A stretch of DNA of 64,000 nt, from contig JBCBGF010000007.1 of the NCBI GenBank assembly GCA_038526915.1, positions 1 through 64,000 of the forward strand, written 5' to 3'. Under the pieces are notes generated by a model. The model searched no databases. It was not told the origin of the DNA and saw only the letters and a list, made by a program, of their open reading frames with translations. Positions 46,511 through 56,251 of the stretch are shown here, in pieces (position 1 is the stretch's first letter; each line of letters starts with the position of its first letter). The DNA comes from JBCBGF01 sp038526915 (GTDB taxonomy: Bacteria; Pseudomonadota; Alphaproteobacteria; Rhodobacterales; Rhodobacteraceae). A program made the translations under genes and the position numbers.

Positions 46511-47890
46511 ATGGACGGCGCCTATACCGACAATGATATCTCCGGCGTCATCGCCGCAGACAAAGCGCATATTTGGCACCACCTAAGCCAGCACAAACCC
46601 TATGAAACCAAGGACCCCAAGATCATCGTCGAAGGGCGCGGTCTGCGGGTGTGGGATCAGGTCGGCAAGGAACACGTGGATGCGGTGTCCGGCGGGGTCT
46701 GGACGGTCAACGTTGGCTATGGCCGCGAAAGTATCGCCGATGCGGTGCGCGACCAATTGGTGCGGCTGAACTACTTCGCGGGCTCGGCGGGTACGATCCC
46801 CGGTGCGCGCTTTGCCGAGATGCTGATCGCCAAGATGCCGGGCCTGAGCCGCGTGTACTACTGCAACTCAGGCTCGGAGGCGAATGAGAAGGCGTTCAAG
46901 ATGGTCCGCCAGATCGCGCATAAGCGATACGGCGGCAAGAAGCACAAAATCCTCTACCGCGAGCGCGACTACCACGGGACGACCATCGGCACCCTGTCGG
47001 CCGGCGGCCAGAAGCAGCGCAACGCGCAGTATGGCCCCTTTGCCCCCGGCTTTGTCGAGGTGCCGCATTGTCTGGGATACCGCGCCCAGTGGGATGTGGA
47101 GAATTACGGCGAACGCGCCGCCGACGCGATTGAAGAGGTGATCTTGCGCGAAGGCCCCGACACGATCGGCGCGCTGTGCCTCGAGCCGGTGACCGCCGGT
47201 GGCGGCGTCATACCCCCGCCCGAGGGCTACTGGGACCGGGTGCAGGAGATTTGCCGCAAATACGATATCCTTCTGCACATCGACGAGGTTGTCTGTGGCG
47301 TCGGCCGCACCGGCACGTGGTTCGGATATCAGAACTACGGCGTGAAGCCCGACATGGTCACCATGGCCAAGGGTGTCGCCTCGGGCTATGCCGCCATCGC
47401 CTGCCTTGTCACCACGGAAGAGGTTTTCGACAGCTTCAAATCAGATCCCGACGACCCGCTCGATTACTTCCGCGATATCTCCACCTTCGGGGGCTGCACT
47501 GCCGGTCCGGCCGCGGCGATCGAGAACATGCGCATCATCGAAGACGAAGGGTTGCTGGAGAACACCGTGGCCATGGGCGCGCGCCTGATCGACAACCTGC
47601 ACGCGTTGCAGGACAAGCATGCGGTCATCGGCGATGTACGCGGCAAGGGGCTGTTCTGCGGGGCGGAACTTGTCGCCGACCGCAACACGCGCGAACCGAT
47701 GGAGGAAAAGCGCGTGCAGGCCGTCGTGGCCGATTGCATGGAACAGGCAGTTGTTATTGGGGCCACCAACCGGTCCCTGCCGGGGTTCAACAACACGCTA
47801 TGCTTCAGCCCGGCCCTGATCGCGACACCTGACGATATCGACCATATCACGGATGCGGTCGACACCGCCCTGACCCGGGTCTTCGGCTAA
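46511..47890 (+). CDS. tpa: Taurine--pyruvate aminotransferase
   Basis: 459-residue class III PLP aminotransferase that transfers the amino group of taurine to pyruvate, giving sulfoacetaldehyde and alanine. Motifs: YYCNSGSEANEKAFK, YRERDYHGTTIGTLSAGG, LHIDEVVCGVGRTG, and the PLP lysine in TMAKGVASGYAA. AGGAGG is placed 7 bases before the ATG at 46511. Class III enzymes are varied, but the neighbours tauR and xsc support taurine. No taurine transporter is in the window. Confidence 0.9.
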   Translation: MDGAYTDNDISGVIAADKAHIWHHLSQHKPYETKDPKIIVEGRGLRVWDQVGKEHVDAVSGGVWTVNVGYGRESIADAVRDQLVRLNYFAGSAGTIPGARFAEMLIAKMPGLSRVYYCNSGSEANEKAFKMVRQIAHKRYGGKKHKILYRERDYHGTTIGTLSAGGQKQRNAQYGPFAPGFVEVPHCLGYRAQWDVENYGERAADAIEEVILREGPDTIGALCLEPVTAGGGVIPPPEGYWDRVQEICRKYDILLHIDEVVCGVGRTGTWFGYQNYGVKPDMVTMAKGVASGYAAIACLVTTEEVFDSFKSDPDDPLDYFRDISTFGGCTAGPAAAIENMRIIEDEGLLENTVAMGARLIDNLHALQDKHAVIGDVRGKGLFCGAELVADRNTREPMEEKRVQAVVADCMEQAVVIGATNRSLPGFNNTLCFSPALIATPDDIDHITDAVDTALTRVFG

Positions 47891-47916
47891 AAGTCGGTAT
47901 CGCCAGATTGCCTCTG

Positions 47917-47946
47917 CCATAGCGCCAGCGTAAGCTTGCGCTATGG
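47917..47946 (+). promoter_or_regulatory. Inverted repeat covering the tauR start codon
   Basis: CCATAGCGC (47917-47925) and GCGCTATGG (47938-47946) form nine perfect pairs; the right arm includes the tauR ATG (47943-47945). The loop contains AAGCTT. As RNA it would bury the start codon; as DNA it is a two-fold symmetric site where TauR could repress its own gene. No conventional ribosome site is visible. Confidence 0.55.
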
Positions 47947-49406
47947 CTGTTCCCGTCGATACGTTTTTCCTGGATCCCGACACCCAAGGCACCCTGCAGG
48001 CGCGCATCCAGCAGATGATCGCCTCGGCAGTCCTGTCCGGTCGGTTGCAATCGGGCGAAAAGCTGCCCTCGTCCCGCGGATTGGCCAAGCATCTTGGGGT
48101 CAGCCGGATCACGGTGACGCTCGCCTATGCCGAACTAGTGGCCAGCGATTACCTGAAATCACGGGACCGGTCGGGATACTATGTGTCCGACACCGCCCCC
48201 CGGCCATCGGCCCTTCTGCCCGCAACGGCGGGGGAGACGGCGGTGGATTGGCCGCGGATGATCGGCACCCGGATCAGCGCGGACACGATGCTGAAAAAGC
48301 CATTGGATTGGTCCAGTTACAAGTATCCGTTCATATATGGCCAACCCGACCCGGAGCTGCTGGATCACTCCAGCTGGCGGCTATGTGCCATCCGGGCCTT
48401 GGGGCAGAAGGACTTTGCCTCGCTCACAGCGGATCAATATGACGCCGACGATCCACAGCTTGTGACGTTCATCGCCCGGCACATCCTGCCCCGCCGGGGC
48501 ATTGCCGCGCGACCAGAAGAGATCCTGATCACCATGGGGGCGCAAAACGCCCTGTGGCTGTCGGCGCAGGTCCTGCTGACCCAGCGGCGCACGGCGGTGA
48601 TCGAAAACCCGTGCTATCCGGCGCTGCGGGGGATTTTGGAACAGGCGCGGTGCAGTTTGGTGGAAGTGCCGGTGGATGATGCCGGGATTCCGCCATCGAA
48701 ACTGCCCAAGGACGTGGACGTCATCTTCACCACGCCCAGCCACCAATGCCCCACGAACGGCACCATGAAACTGCGCCGGCGCAAGCGGTTGCTGGCCGCG
48801 GCCAAGGCGTTGGGGGCGGTGGTGGTCGAGGATGATTACGAGTTTGAGATGTCCTTTCTCAAATCGCCCCTGCCCGCGCTGAAATCCTTGGATCAAGATG
48901 GCCGCGTGATCTACACGGGCAGCTTCTCAAAATCGATCTTCCCCGGAACGCGACTTGGCTACCTCGTTGGGCCTGAGCCATTCATCCGCGAAGCGCGGGC
49001 CTTGCGCGCACTGGTCCTGCGCCACCCGCCGGGGCTGATGCAGCGGGCGGTCGCGCATTTTCTGTCGCTTGGGCACTATGATGCGCAGGTCACCCGCATG
49101 GGCCGCACCCTTCAGGCGCGCCGCAGCGTGATGGAAACCGCGATCAGCGAACACGGGCTGACCATCGCGGGCAGCGGCGATTTCGGAGGGTCGAGCTTTT
49201 GGATGCGCGCGCCTGACGGCATGGATACCGAAGAACTGGCCGCGCATCTGGCCCCGCAAGGCGTGTTGATCGAGCCGGGGGCCGCGTTCTTTTCACAAGC
49301 GCATCGCCAGTCGGAGTTCTACCGCCTGGGCTATTCCTCGATCCCTGCCACCCGCATCGCTGAAGGGATCGGCATGATTGCGCAGGCGATCCGCAAACTC
49401 GGCTGA
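47943..49406 (+). CDS. tauR: MocR-family taurine regulator TauR
   Basis: 487-residue GntR/MocR regulator. A winged helix-turn-helix (about 15-85: GEKLPSSRGLAKHLGVSRIT) is fused to a class I aminotransferase-like effector domain, with the PLP-binding Lys in YTGSFSKSIFPGTRLGY. In Rhodobacter TauR activates taurine-use genes in response to taurine. Its position between tpa and xsc supports this identity. The ATG at 47943 lies inside a strong inverted repeat. Confidence 0.88.
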   Translation: MAVPVDTFFLDPDTQGTLQARIQQMIASAVLSGRLQSGEKLPSSRGLAKHLGVSRITVTLAYAELVASDYLKSRDRSGYYVSDTAPRPSALLPATAGETAVDWPRMIGTRISADTMLKKPLDWSSYKYPFIYGQPDPELLDHSSWRLCAIRALGQKDFASLTADQYDADDPQLVTFIARHILPRRGIAARPEEILITMGAQNALWLSAQVLLTQRRTAVIENPCYPALRGILEQARCSLVEVPVDDAGIPPSKLPKDVDVIFTTPSHQCPTNGTMKLRRRKRLLAAAKALGAVVVEDDYEFEMSFLKSPLPALKSLDQDGRVIYTGSFSKSIFPGTRLGYLVGPEPFIREARALRALVLRHPPGLMQRAVAHFLSLGHYDAQVTRMGRTLQARRSVMETAISEHGLTIAGSGDFGGSSFWMRAPDGMDTEELAAHLAPQGVLIEPGAAFFSQAHRQSEFYRLGYSSIPATRIAEGIGMIAQAIRKLG

Positions 49407-49527
49407 TTTGGTCTTATCGCGCTGCCGCCAGTGGCCCTATATTTGAAACCGGTCTGCCGCTTAGTGTAGCCATCAAAGCAGGGCGTTTGCGCCCCAAACC
49501 CGTTTGCCCCACCGAAGGAACCGCGCG

Positions 49528-51306
49528 ATGAAAATGACCACCGAAGAAGCCTTCATCAAAACGCTGCAGATGCATGGGATCGAACATGCCTTTGGCATTA
49601 TCGGATCGGCTTTCATGCCGATTTCCGACCTTTTCCCCCAGGCAGGCATTACCTTCTGGGACTGCGCGCATGAAGGATCGGGGGGGATGATGGCCGATGG
49701 CTATACCCGCGCGACCGGGAAAATGAGCATGATGATCGCACAGAACGGGCCGGGCGTCACCAATTTCGTCACCGCGGTCAAGACGGCCTATTGGAACCAC
49801 ACGCCGCTATTGCTGGTAACACCGCAGGCCGCCAACAAGACCATCGGCCAGGGCGGGTTCCAGGAAGTCGAGCAGATGAAGCTGTTCGAAGACATGGTCG
49901 CCTATCAGGAGGAAGTGCGCGATCCGACCCGCGTGGCCGAAGTTCTCAACCGGGTGATTATGAACGCCCACCGAGCCTCGGCACCCGCACAGATCAACAT
50001 GCCGCGGGATTTCTGGACGCAGGTGATCGACATCGACCTGCCCAAGGTGGTGGCCTTTGAACGTCCCAGCGGTGGTGACGCCGCGCTGAGCGAGGCGGCA
50101 GAGTTGCTGAGCAGCGCGCGCTTCCCGGTGATCCTGAACGGTGCGGGTGTGGTTCTGGCCGATGCCATTGGCGATGCGATGGCCCTGGCCGAGCGTCTGG
50201 ATGCCCCGGTGTGCTGCGGCTATCAGCATAACGACGCGTTTCCAGGCTCGCACCCGCTGTTTGCGGGGCCATTGGGGTACAACGGGTCGAAAGCCGGGAT
50301 GGAGCTGATCTCCAAGGCGGATGTCGTGCTGGCCCTTGGCACGCGGCTTAATCCGTTCTCCACCCTGCCCGGCTACGGCATCGATTATTGGCCGAAGGAG
50401 GCCAAGATCATACAGGTCGACATCAACCCCGACCGGATCGGCCTGACCAAACCTGTCAGCGTGGGCATCATCGGCGATGCCAAGAAGGTGGCCACGGGCA
50501 TCCTCGCCCGCCTGTCAGACACGGCGGGCGACGAAGGCCGCGAAGAACGCCGCAACACCATCGCGCAGACCAAGTCCGCCTGGGCGCAGCAGTTGTCGTC
50601 GATGGACCACGAACAGGACGATCCCGGCACGACGTGGAACGAACGCGCCCGCGCCGCCAAGCCCGACTGGATGAGCCCCCGCATGGCCTGGCGCGCGATC
50701 CAGGCCGCGCTTCCGAAAGAGGCGATCATCTCATCTGATATCGGCAACAACTGTGCAATCGGGAACGCGTATCCGACATTCGAGACGGGCCGTAAGTATC
50801 TGGCTCCCGGTCTTTTTGGGCCTTGTGGCTATGGCCTGCCATCGATTGTGGGCGCCAAAATCGGCTGCCCCGATACGCCCGTTGTGGGCTTTGCAGGCGA
50901 CGGTGCGTTTGGGATCGCGGTGACCGAGCTGACGGCGATTGGCCGGGAGGAGTGGCCGCCGATCACCATGATCGTCTTCCGCAACTATCAGTGGGGCGCG
51001 GAGAAGCGCAATTCGACGCTGTGGTATGACGATAACTTTGTCGGGACCGAGCTGGATGACGGGGTGTCCTATGCCGCTGTGGCAACGGCCTGCGGGCTGA
51101 AGGGCGTTCAGGCGAAAACGATGGACGAACTGACTGATGCCCTGAACACCGCGATCACCGATCAGATGCAGAACGGGCGCACGACCTTGATCGAGGCGCT
51201 GATCAATCAGGAACTGGGGGAGCCGTTCCGCCGTGATGCGATGAAAGCGCCGGTGGCGGTGGCCGGGATCGACCGTGCGGACATGCGCACACAGGCGGTG
51301 GGGTGA
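49528..51306 (+). CDS. xsc: Sulfoacetaldehyde acetyltransferase
   Basis: 592-residue thiamine-diphosphate enzyme that converts sulfoacetaldehyde plus phosphate into acetyl phosphate and sulfite. Signatures: CAHEGSGGMMADGYTRATGK, NGPGVTNFVTAVKTAYWNHTPLLLVTPQ near the start and FAGDGAFGIAVTEL with NYQWGAEKRNSTLWYDDNF-like Xsc block (NYQWGAEKRNS) towards the end, which distinguish Xsc from acetolactate synthase. ATG 49528 follows GAAGGA by 9 bases. No phosphotransacetylase (pta) gene is adjacent. Its stop directly abuts that of the convergent LysR gene as TGATCA. Confidence 0.95.
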   Translation: MKMTTEEAFIKTLQMHGIEHAFGIIGSAFMPISDLFPQAGITFWDCAHEGSGGMMADGYTRATGKMSMMIAQNGPGVTNFVTAVKTAYWNHTPLLLVTPQAANKTIGQGGFQEVEQMKLFEDMVAYQEEVRDPTRVAEVLNRVIMNAHRASAPAQINMPRDFWTQVIDIDLPKVVAFERPSGGDAALSEAAELLSSARFPVILNGAGVVLADAIGDAMALAERLDAPVCCGYQHNDAFPGSHPLFAGPLGYNGSKAGMELISKADVVLALGTRLNPFSTLPGYGIDYWPKEAKIIQVDINPDRIGLTKPVSVGIIGDAKKVATGILARLSDTAGDEGREERRNTIAQTKSAWAQQLSSMDHEQDDPGTTWNERARAAKPDWMSPRMAWRAIQAALPKEAIISSDIGNNCAIGNAYPTFETGRKYLAPGLFGPCGYGLPSIVGAKIGCPDTPVVGFAGDGAFGIAVTELTAIGREEWPPITMIVFRNYQWGAEKRNSTLWYDDNFVGTELDDGVSYAAVATACGLKGVQAKTMDELTDALNTAITDQMQNGRTTLIEALINQELGEPFRRDAMKAPVAVAGIDRADMRTQAVG

Positions 51307-52200
51307 TCACGTCGGGCGCCCGGTCGCATCCGCTTGCACACTGCGGGACACGAGATCCAAAAACGCCCCAATGACATAGCCTTGACGGCGGTTGCTGAGG
51401 CAAAGGGCGAACTCTTCCATCAGGAGCGGCTCGTCGGTTGCTAGGGGGATCGCCGTCAGACGGTCGTCGCGCCCGAACTCGGCCTGCGACACGAAACCGA
51501 TCCCGGCCCCGGACGCCACGATTTCGCGCACGGCTTCGCGGCCTTCGGCCTCAATCGCCGGGGCGAGCGTGATGCCTGCACGTGCGGCGGCCGCCAGCAC
51601 CAGCGTCCGCGTCCGCGATCCCGGTTCGCGCAACACCAATGGATGGCGGGCCAGGTCGGCCAGTGACAGGCTGGCGCGGGACGCCAGGTCAGATGCCTGA
51701 CTTACACAGGCAACGATGGGCGAGGCCCCGAGCGGGACCTGATCAAAACCACGCTCACCCGGCGGTTCGCCCACGACGCCGATATCAGCCTCATAGGTTT
51801 TCAACGCCTCCACCACTTGGGCCGAATTACCCGAGGCAATGGACACGCGCACGCCGGGAAACTGCGCCCGGAACGCGGCGAGCGGTTGGGATACATGCAG
51901 GGCCGCATCGGCATGGATCCGCAGGTGGCCCGCCCGCAGGGCCCGGGTTTCCGACAAGAGATCCGTGGCGTGACGCTCGGCTTCAAACAGACGCCGCGTA
52001 ATCGCAAGCAGGGATTTGCCCGCCTCGGTCAGAACCACTTGCTTGCGCCGCCGGTCGAACAGCAAGACGTCATAGTCGTCTTCCAACCGCCGCACCTGGT
52101 CAGAGATCGCGGGTTGCGTCAGATGCAGGGCTGCGGCGGCACGGGAAAAGCCGCCCGAGATGGCCACGTGGTGAAAGGCCCGCAGTTGGACGTAGCGCAT
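51307..52200 (-). CDS. LysR-family regulator of the aminoethylphosphonate genes
   Basis: 297-residue LysR regulator: winged helix-turn-helix (1-60, FSRAAAALHLTQPAISDQVRRLE) and a periplasmic-binding-like effector domain (about 90-290). It is divergent from phnW across 90 AT-rich bases, the classical LysR layout, and probably activates phnW-phnA-phnY in response to 2-aminoethylphosphonate or a pathway intermediate. Confidence 0.86.
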   Translation of the reverse strand: MRYVQLRAFHHVAISGGFSRAAAALHLTQPAISDQVRRLEDDYDVLLFDRRRKQVVLTEAGKSLLAITRRLFEAERHATDLLSETRALRAGHLRIHADAALHVSQPLAAFRAQFPGVRVSIASGNSAQVVEALKTYEADIGVVGEPPGERGFDQVPLGASPIVACVSQASDLASRASLSLADLARHPLVLREPGSRTRTLVLAAAARAGITLAPAIEAEGREAVREIVASGAGIGFVSQAEFGRDDRLTAIPLATDEPLLMEEFALCLSNRRQGYVIGAFLDLVSRSVQADATGRPT

Positions 52201-52290
52201 GGTGAGGGCTGGCTTTCTATCTATTAGTGAAATCTATGATATGATATTTCTTAACGATTTTACAAATAGCTGGCAAAATGGAACATAGAG
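52201..52290. promoter_or_regulatory. Divergent LysR/phnW control region
   Basis: AT-rich 90-base gap. ATCTAT occurs at 52219-52224 and 52232-52237 (13-base period), followed by TATGAT at 52235-52240, which resembles a -10 hexamer for phnW. No strong -35 is seen, in keeping with activator dependence. Confidence 0.45.
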
Positions 52291-53511
52291 GTGACTGATC
52301 CGGCCAGCGCTTCCATGACCCATCAAGACACTGCCTTTGACGCCTTTCTTCCCCCCGCTTCGGGCGAGCCCTATCTGCTGACGCCCGGGCCACTGACCAC
52401 GGACATCTCCGTCAAGCAGGAGATGTTGCAGGACTGGGGCAGTTGGGATGGCGATTTCAAAGAGATCACTGCGGCGATCCGGCAGCGACTTCTTCAAATC
52501 GCGGGGGCCGACAGTGCAGACTATGTCTGCATCCCGATGCAGGGCAGCGGCAGCTTTTCGGTGGAAGCGATGCTGGGGACACTGATCCCGCGGGATGGAA
52601 AGGCCCTGGTCCTCGCCAATGGGGCCTACGGTCAACGTGCGGCGCAGACCCTGCGCACGATCGGGCGCGACGTTGTGCTAATCGACAAGGGGGATTACCT
52701 GCCGCCGCGCGGGTCGGAGGTGGCCGACGCCCTGGCCGGAGACCCCGCGATTTCGCATGTCGTCGCGATCCATTGCGAAACGAGTTCCGGCATCCTCAAC
52801 CCGCTGGCCGAGATTGCCGAAGCGACCGCGGCCGCCGGTCGCAAGCTTCTGATCGACTCCATGTCGGGGTTCGGTGCCCTGCCCCTGGCGGCAGATACAC
52901 TCCTGTTCGAGGCGTTTGTCTCATCCGCCAACAAGTGTATCGAAGGCGTGCCGGGCTTCGGTTTCGTCATCGCCCGCCGCACCGCTATCGAAGCGGCCAA
53001 GGGCCGGTGCCACTCGCTCTCCCTCGATCTGGAGGCGCAGTGGCGATACATGGAGACAACCGGCCAATGGCGCTATACCCCACCGACCCACGCCGTCGCC
53101 GCCTTCCTGCGCGCGCTTGACCTACATGAGGCCGAGGGGGGGACGACCGGTCGCCTCGCCCGCTACACCAAAAACCGCGATGTGTTGGTCGCCGGAATGC
53201 GGGACTTGGGCTTTGAGACGTTGCTGCAGGACCACTGGCTATCCCCAATCATTGTGACCTTCTTTTGCCCCGCCGATCCGCAGTTCTCGTTCCCCGCCTT
53301 CTACGACCTGATGAAAGCGCGAGGCTTCATCATCTACCCCGGCAAACTGACCATCGCCGACAGTTTCCGGATCGGCTGCATCGGCCGGTTGGACCATCGG
53401 GTCATGGCGCAAGTCGTCGCCGCTGCGGGGGAATGCCTCGATGAGATGGGCGTCACAAGCGCCGCCCCACCCCAAACCGCTCTTGCCGAGCGCACCCGGC
53501 TCACCGGCTGA
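52291..53511 (+). CDS. phnW: 2-aminoethylphosphonate--pyruvate transaminase
   Basis: 406-residue class V PLP aminotransferase that converts 2-aminoethylphosphonate plus pyruvate to phosphonoacetaldehyde plus alanine. The N-terminal EPYLLTPGPLTT and CIPMQGSGSFSVEAML, the IHCETSSGILNP segment and the PLP Lys in SSANKCIEGVPGFGF are PhnW traits. Two starts are possible: GTG 52291 (used) and ATG 52315; neither has a strong ribosome site. phnA and phnY follow. Confidence 0.93.
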   Translation: MTDPASASMTHQDTAFDAFLPPASGEPYLLTPGPLTTDISVKQEMLQDWGSWDGDFKEITAAIRQRLLQIAGADSADYVCIPMQGSGSFSVEAMLGTLIPRDGKALVLANGAYGQRAAQTLRTIGRDVVLIDKGDYLPPRGSEVADALAGDPAISHVVAIHCETSSGILNPLAEIAEATAAAGRKLLIDSMSGFGALPLAADTLLFEAFVSSANKCIEGVPGFGFVIARRTAIEAAKGRCHSLSLDLEAQWRYMETTGQWRYTPPTHAVAAFLRALDLHEAEGGTTGRLARYTKNRDVLVAGMRDLGFETLLQDHWLSPIIVTFFCPADPQFSFPAFYDLMKARGFIIYPGKLTIADSFRIGCIGRLDHRVMAQVVAAAGECLDEMGVTSAAPPQTALAERTRLTG

Positions 53512-53534
53512 ACCGGACATTCAGATAGGATGCC

Positions 53535-54791
53535 ATGAACGTTATGTCCCGACCGCCCGTCACCGCGAACGACCGCACCTATCCCTGGCCGCATGTGCCA
53601 GCCATCGCGATCTGTCTGGACGGGTGCGAACCCGCCTATTTGGATGCGGCCATTGCCGAAGGTCTGATGCCCACCCTGGCCCGCATCCGCAAAGACGGCA
53701 CAGACCGCATCGCCCACAGCGTGATCCCGTCCTTCACCAATCCCAACAACATGTCGATCGCCACAGGCCGTCCGCCATCGGTACATGGGATCTGCGGCAA
53801 CTTCCTGTACGACCCTGATACGGGCGAGGAAGTCATGATGAATGATGTGCGCTTCCTGCGCGCGCCAACTGTCTTCAGCGCCTACTACGCCGCGGGGGCC
53901 AAGGTCGCCATTGTCACGGCAAAGGACAAACTGCGTGCGCTGCTTGGGGATGGCCTGGCGTTCGACGAAGGCCGGGCCTGGTGCTTTTCTTCCGAACGCG
54001 CGGACCAGACCACAGGCGCGGAGAACGGAATCGACAACGCGGCAGACTGGCTGGACCGACCGGTGCCCGATGTCTACTCAGCCGAGTTGTCAGAGTTTGT
54101 CTTTGCCGCGGGCGTCAAGCTGTTGCGCGACGAACGACCCGACCTGATGTACCTGACCACAACGGATTACATTCAGCACAAATATGCACCGGGCGATGCC
54201 ACCGCGAACGTTTTCTACGCAATGTTTGACCGGTATCTGACGGCGCTTGACGCACTGGGGGCTGCAATCGTGGTGACCGCAGATCACGGGATGAAGCCCA
54301 AGCATGACGCGACCGGCGATCCGAAAGTGATCTACGTGCAAGACCTGCTGGACGAGTGGCTGGGGGCCGCGGCCGCGCGGGTGATCCTGCCGATCACAGA
54401 TCCCTATGTCGTCCACCACGGCGCGCTTGGATCCTTTGCCACGGCGTACCTGCCCGAGGGCGCGGACCGGGCCGATATCGTGGCCCGACTGTCAGAGGTG
54501 CCGGATCTGGTCGCCGTTCTCACCCGCGAAGAGGCCGTCGCGCAGTTTGATCTGCCGCCCGACCGGATTGGCGATATAGTCTTGATTTCAGGTGAGAACA
54601 TGACAATCGGCACATCGGAAAGCCGCCATGACCTGGCCGCCCTGGATGAACCCCTGCGCAGCCACGGGGGCTTGTCCGAACAAGAGGTCCCGTTCATCGT
54701 GAACCGCGCCCTGCCCGGCCTGCCTGCGGCGCCCACCCTGCGCAACTTCGATGCGCTCTATTTTGCGGCTACCGCCGCGGCGGCGGGGTAG
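53535..54791 (+). CDS. phnA: Phosphonoacetate hydrolase
   Basis: 418-residue alkaline-phosphatase-superfamily enzyme splitting phosphonoacetate into acetate and phosphate. Predicted zinc ligands and nucleophile are Asp29 (ICLDGCEP) and Thr68 (SFTNPNNMS), agreeing with the known PhnA residue numbers; the second metal site is in TTTDYIQHKY and VTADHGMKPKHD. ATG 53535 follows GATAGGA. Four bases separate it from phnY. Confidence 0.93.
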   Translation: MNVMSRPPVTANDRTYPWPHVPAIAICLDGCEPAYLDAAIAEGLMPTLARIRKDGTDRIAHSVIPSFTNPNNMSIATGRPPSVHGICGNFLYDPDTGEEVMMNDVRFLRAPTVFSAYYAAGAKVAIVTAKDKLRALLGDGLAFDEGRAWCFSSERADQTTGAENGIDNAADWLDRPVPDVYSAELSEFVFAAGVKLLRDERPDLMYLTTTDYIQHKYAPGDATANVFYAMFDRYLTALDALGAAIVVTADHGMKPKHDATGDPKVIYVQDLLDEWLGAAAARVILPITDPYVVHHGALGSFATAYLPEGADRADIVARLSEVPDLVAVLTREEAVAQFDLPPDRIGDIVLISGENMTIGTSESRHDLAALDEPLRSHGGLSEQEVPFIVNRALPGLPAAPTLRNFDALYFAATAAAAG

Positions 54792-54795
54792 GATC

Positions 54796-56247
54796 ATGAA
54801 GGACAACGCCACAATCCAGCACGAGCCCATGCGCATCGCGGGCCGCAAGGTCGACGCCGACGAGGTGATCGAGGTGCGGTATCCGTGGGACAATTCGGTG
54901 ATCGGCACTGTTCCTGCGGGGACCGCCACCCATGCGCGGGACGCTTTCGAGATCGCTGCGAACTACACGCCCAAGCTGACCCGATATGAGCGCCAGAAGA
55001 TCCTTCTGACCGCAGCCGAGATCATCGTCTCGCGCCGGGATGAGTTGGCTGAGTTGATAACGCTGGAGCTAGGGATCTCGATGGCCGACAGCCAATATGA
55101 GGTTGGTCGGGCGTTTGATGTCTACACCCTCGCAGGCCAGCTCTGCATCCAGGACGATGGCGAGATTTTTTCCTGCGACCTCACCCCGCACGGCAAGGCG
55201 CGCAAGATCTTCACGATCCGCGAACCGCTGACCGCGATCAGCGCGATCACACCCTTCAACCACCCGCTGAACATGATCAGCCACAAGATCGCGCCGGCGA
55301 TTGCGACGAACAATTGCGTGGTGGCCAAGCCCACGGAACTGACGCCGATGACTGCCTTGGTGTTGGCTGATATCTTGTATGAGGCCGGTCTGCCGCCGGA
55401 AATGCTCTCCGTGGTCACGGGATGGCCGGCGGATATCGGCGATGAGATGATCACCAACCCCCATGCGGAACTCGTGACCTTCACGGGCGGTGTGCCGGTG
55501 GGCAAGCTAATCGCATCGCGCGCGGGCTACCGCCGCCAGGTGTTGGAACTGGGCGGGAATGACCCGCTGATTATCTGCAATGACCTGAGCGACGACGATC
55601 TGGCCAAGGCCGCCGATCTGGCGGTTGCCGGGGCTACCAAGAATTCGGGCCAACGCTGCACCGCCGTCAAGCGCATCCTGTGTCAGGACAGTGTGGCGGA
55701 CCGGTTTGTGCCACTCGTCCTCGACCGCGCCAAGGCGCTGAGGTTTGGCGATCCGATGGCACCCGACACCCAGCTTGGCACTGTTGTCCATGCCGAGGCG
55801 GCTGAGCTGTTCGACACGCGCGTCACCAAAGCCGCCGAAGATGGCGCCGAAGTTCTCTATCACCCCGGCCGCCAAGACGCGCTTCTGCCGCCCATCGTAG
55901 TCGACCACGTCCCCCACACCTCTGAACTGGTGATGGAAGAGACCTTCGGCCCCGTGATCCCGATTATCCGCGTGTCTGAGGACGATGCCGAGGTGATGGC
56001 CCTGTCCAACAGCACCGCCTTTGGCCTGTCCGCCGGGGTGTGCACCAATGATTTCCGGCGCATGCAGCGCTACATCGCGGGGCTGCGGGTGGGCACGGTG
56101 AATATCTGGGAGGTGCCAGGCTACCGGATCGAGATGTCGCCCTTTGGCGGGATCAAGGATTCCGGCAATGGCTACAAGGAAGGCGTGATCGAGGCGATGA
56201 AAAGCTTCACCAACGTCAAAACCTTCTCCCTCCCGTGGGAGGCCTGA
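54796..56247 (+). CDS. phnY: Phosphonoacetaldehyde dehydrogenase
   Basis: 483-residue NAD-dependent aldehyde dehydrogenase that oxidises phosphonoacetaldehyde to phosphonoacetate, between PhnW and PhnA in the pathway. Catalytic Glu lies in LELGGNDPL and catalytic Cys in NSGQRCTAVKR; ITPFNHPLNMISHK is the cofactor-site segment. The order phnW-phnA-phnY gives a complete route from 2-aminoethylphosphonate to acetate plus phosphate without PhnX. It is convergent with the hydrolase gene 4 bases away. Confidence 0.93.
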   Translation: MKDNATIQHEPMRIAGRKVDADEVIEVRYPWDNSVIGTVPAGTATHARDAFEIAANYTPKLTRYERQKILLTAAEIIVSRRDELAELITLELGISMADSQYEVGRAFDVYTLAGQLCIQDDGEIFSCDLTPHGKARKIFTIREPLTAISAITPFNHPLNMISHKIAPAIATNNCVVAKPTELTPMTALVLADILYEAGLPPEMLSVVTGWPADIGDEMITNPHAELVTFTGGVPVGKLIASRAGYRRQVLELGGNDPLIICNDLSDDDLAKAADLAVAGATKNSGQRCTAVKRILCQDSVADRFVPLVLDRAKALRFGDPMAPDTQLGTVVHAEAAELFDTRVTKAAEDGAEVLYHPGRQDALLPPIVVDHVPHTSELVMEETFGPVIPIIRVSEDDAEVMALSNSTAFGLSAGVCTNDFRRMQRYIAGLRVGTVNIWEVPGYRIEMSPFGGIKDSGNGYKEGVIEAMKSFTNVKTFSLPWEA

Positions 56248-56251
56248 GGCG

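Noticed and set aside
49481..49494. GGGCG-TTTG-CGCCC hairpin before xsc as a terminator or attenuator
   Set aside because: Only five pairs, no T-tract, and 34 bases before the start; too weak to claim.
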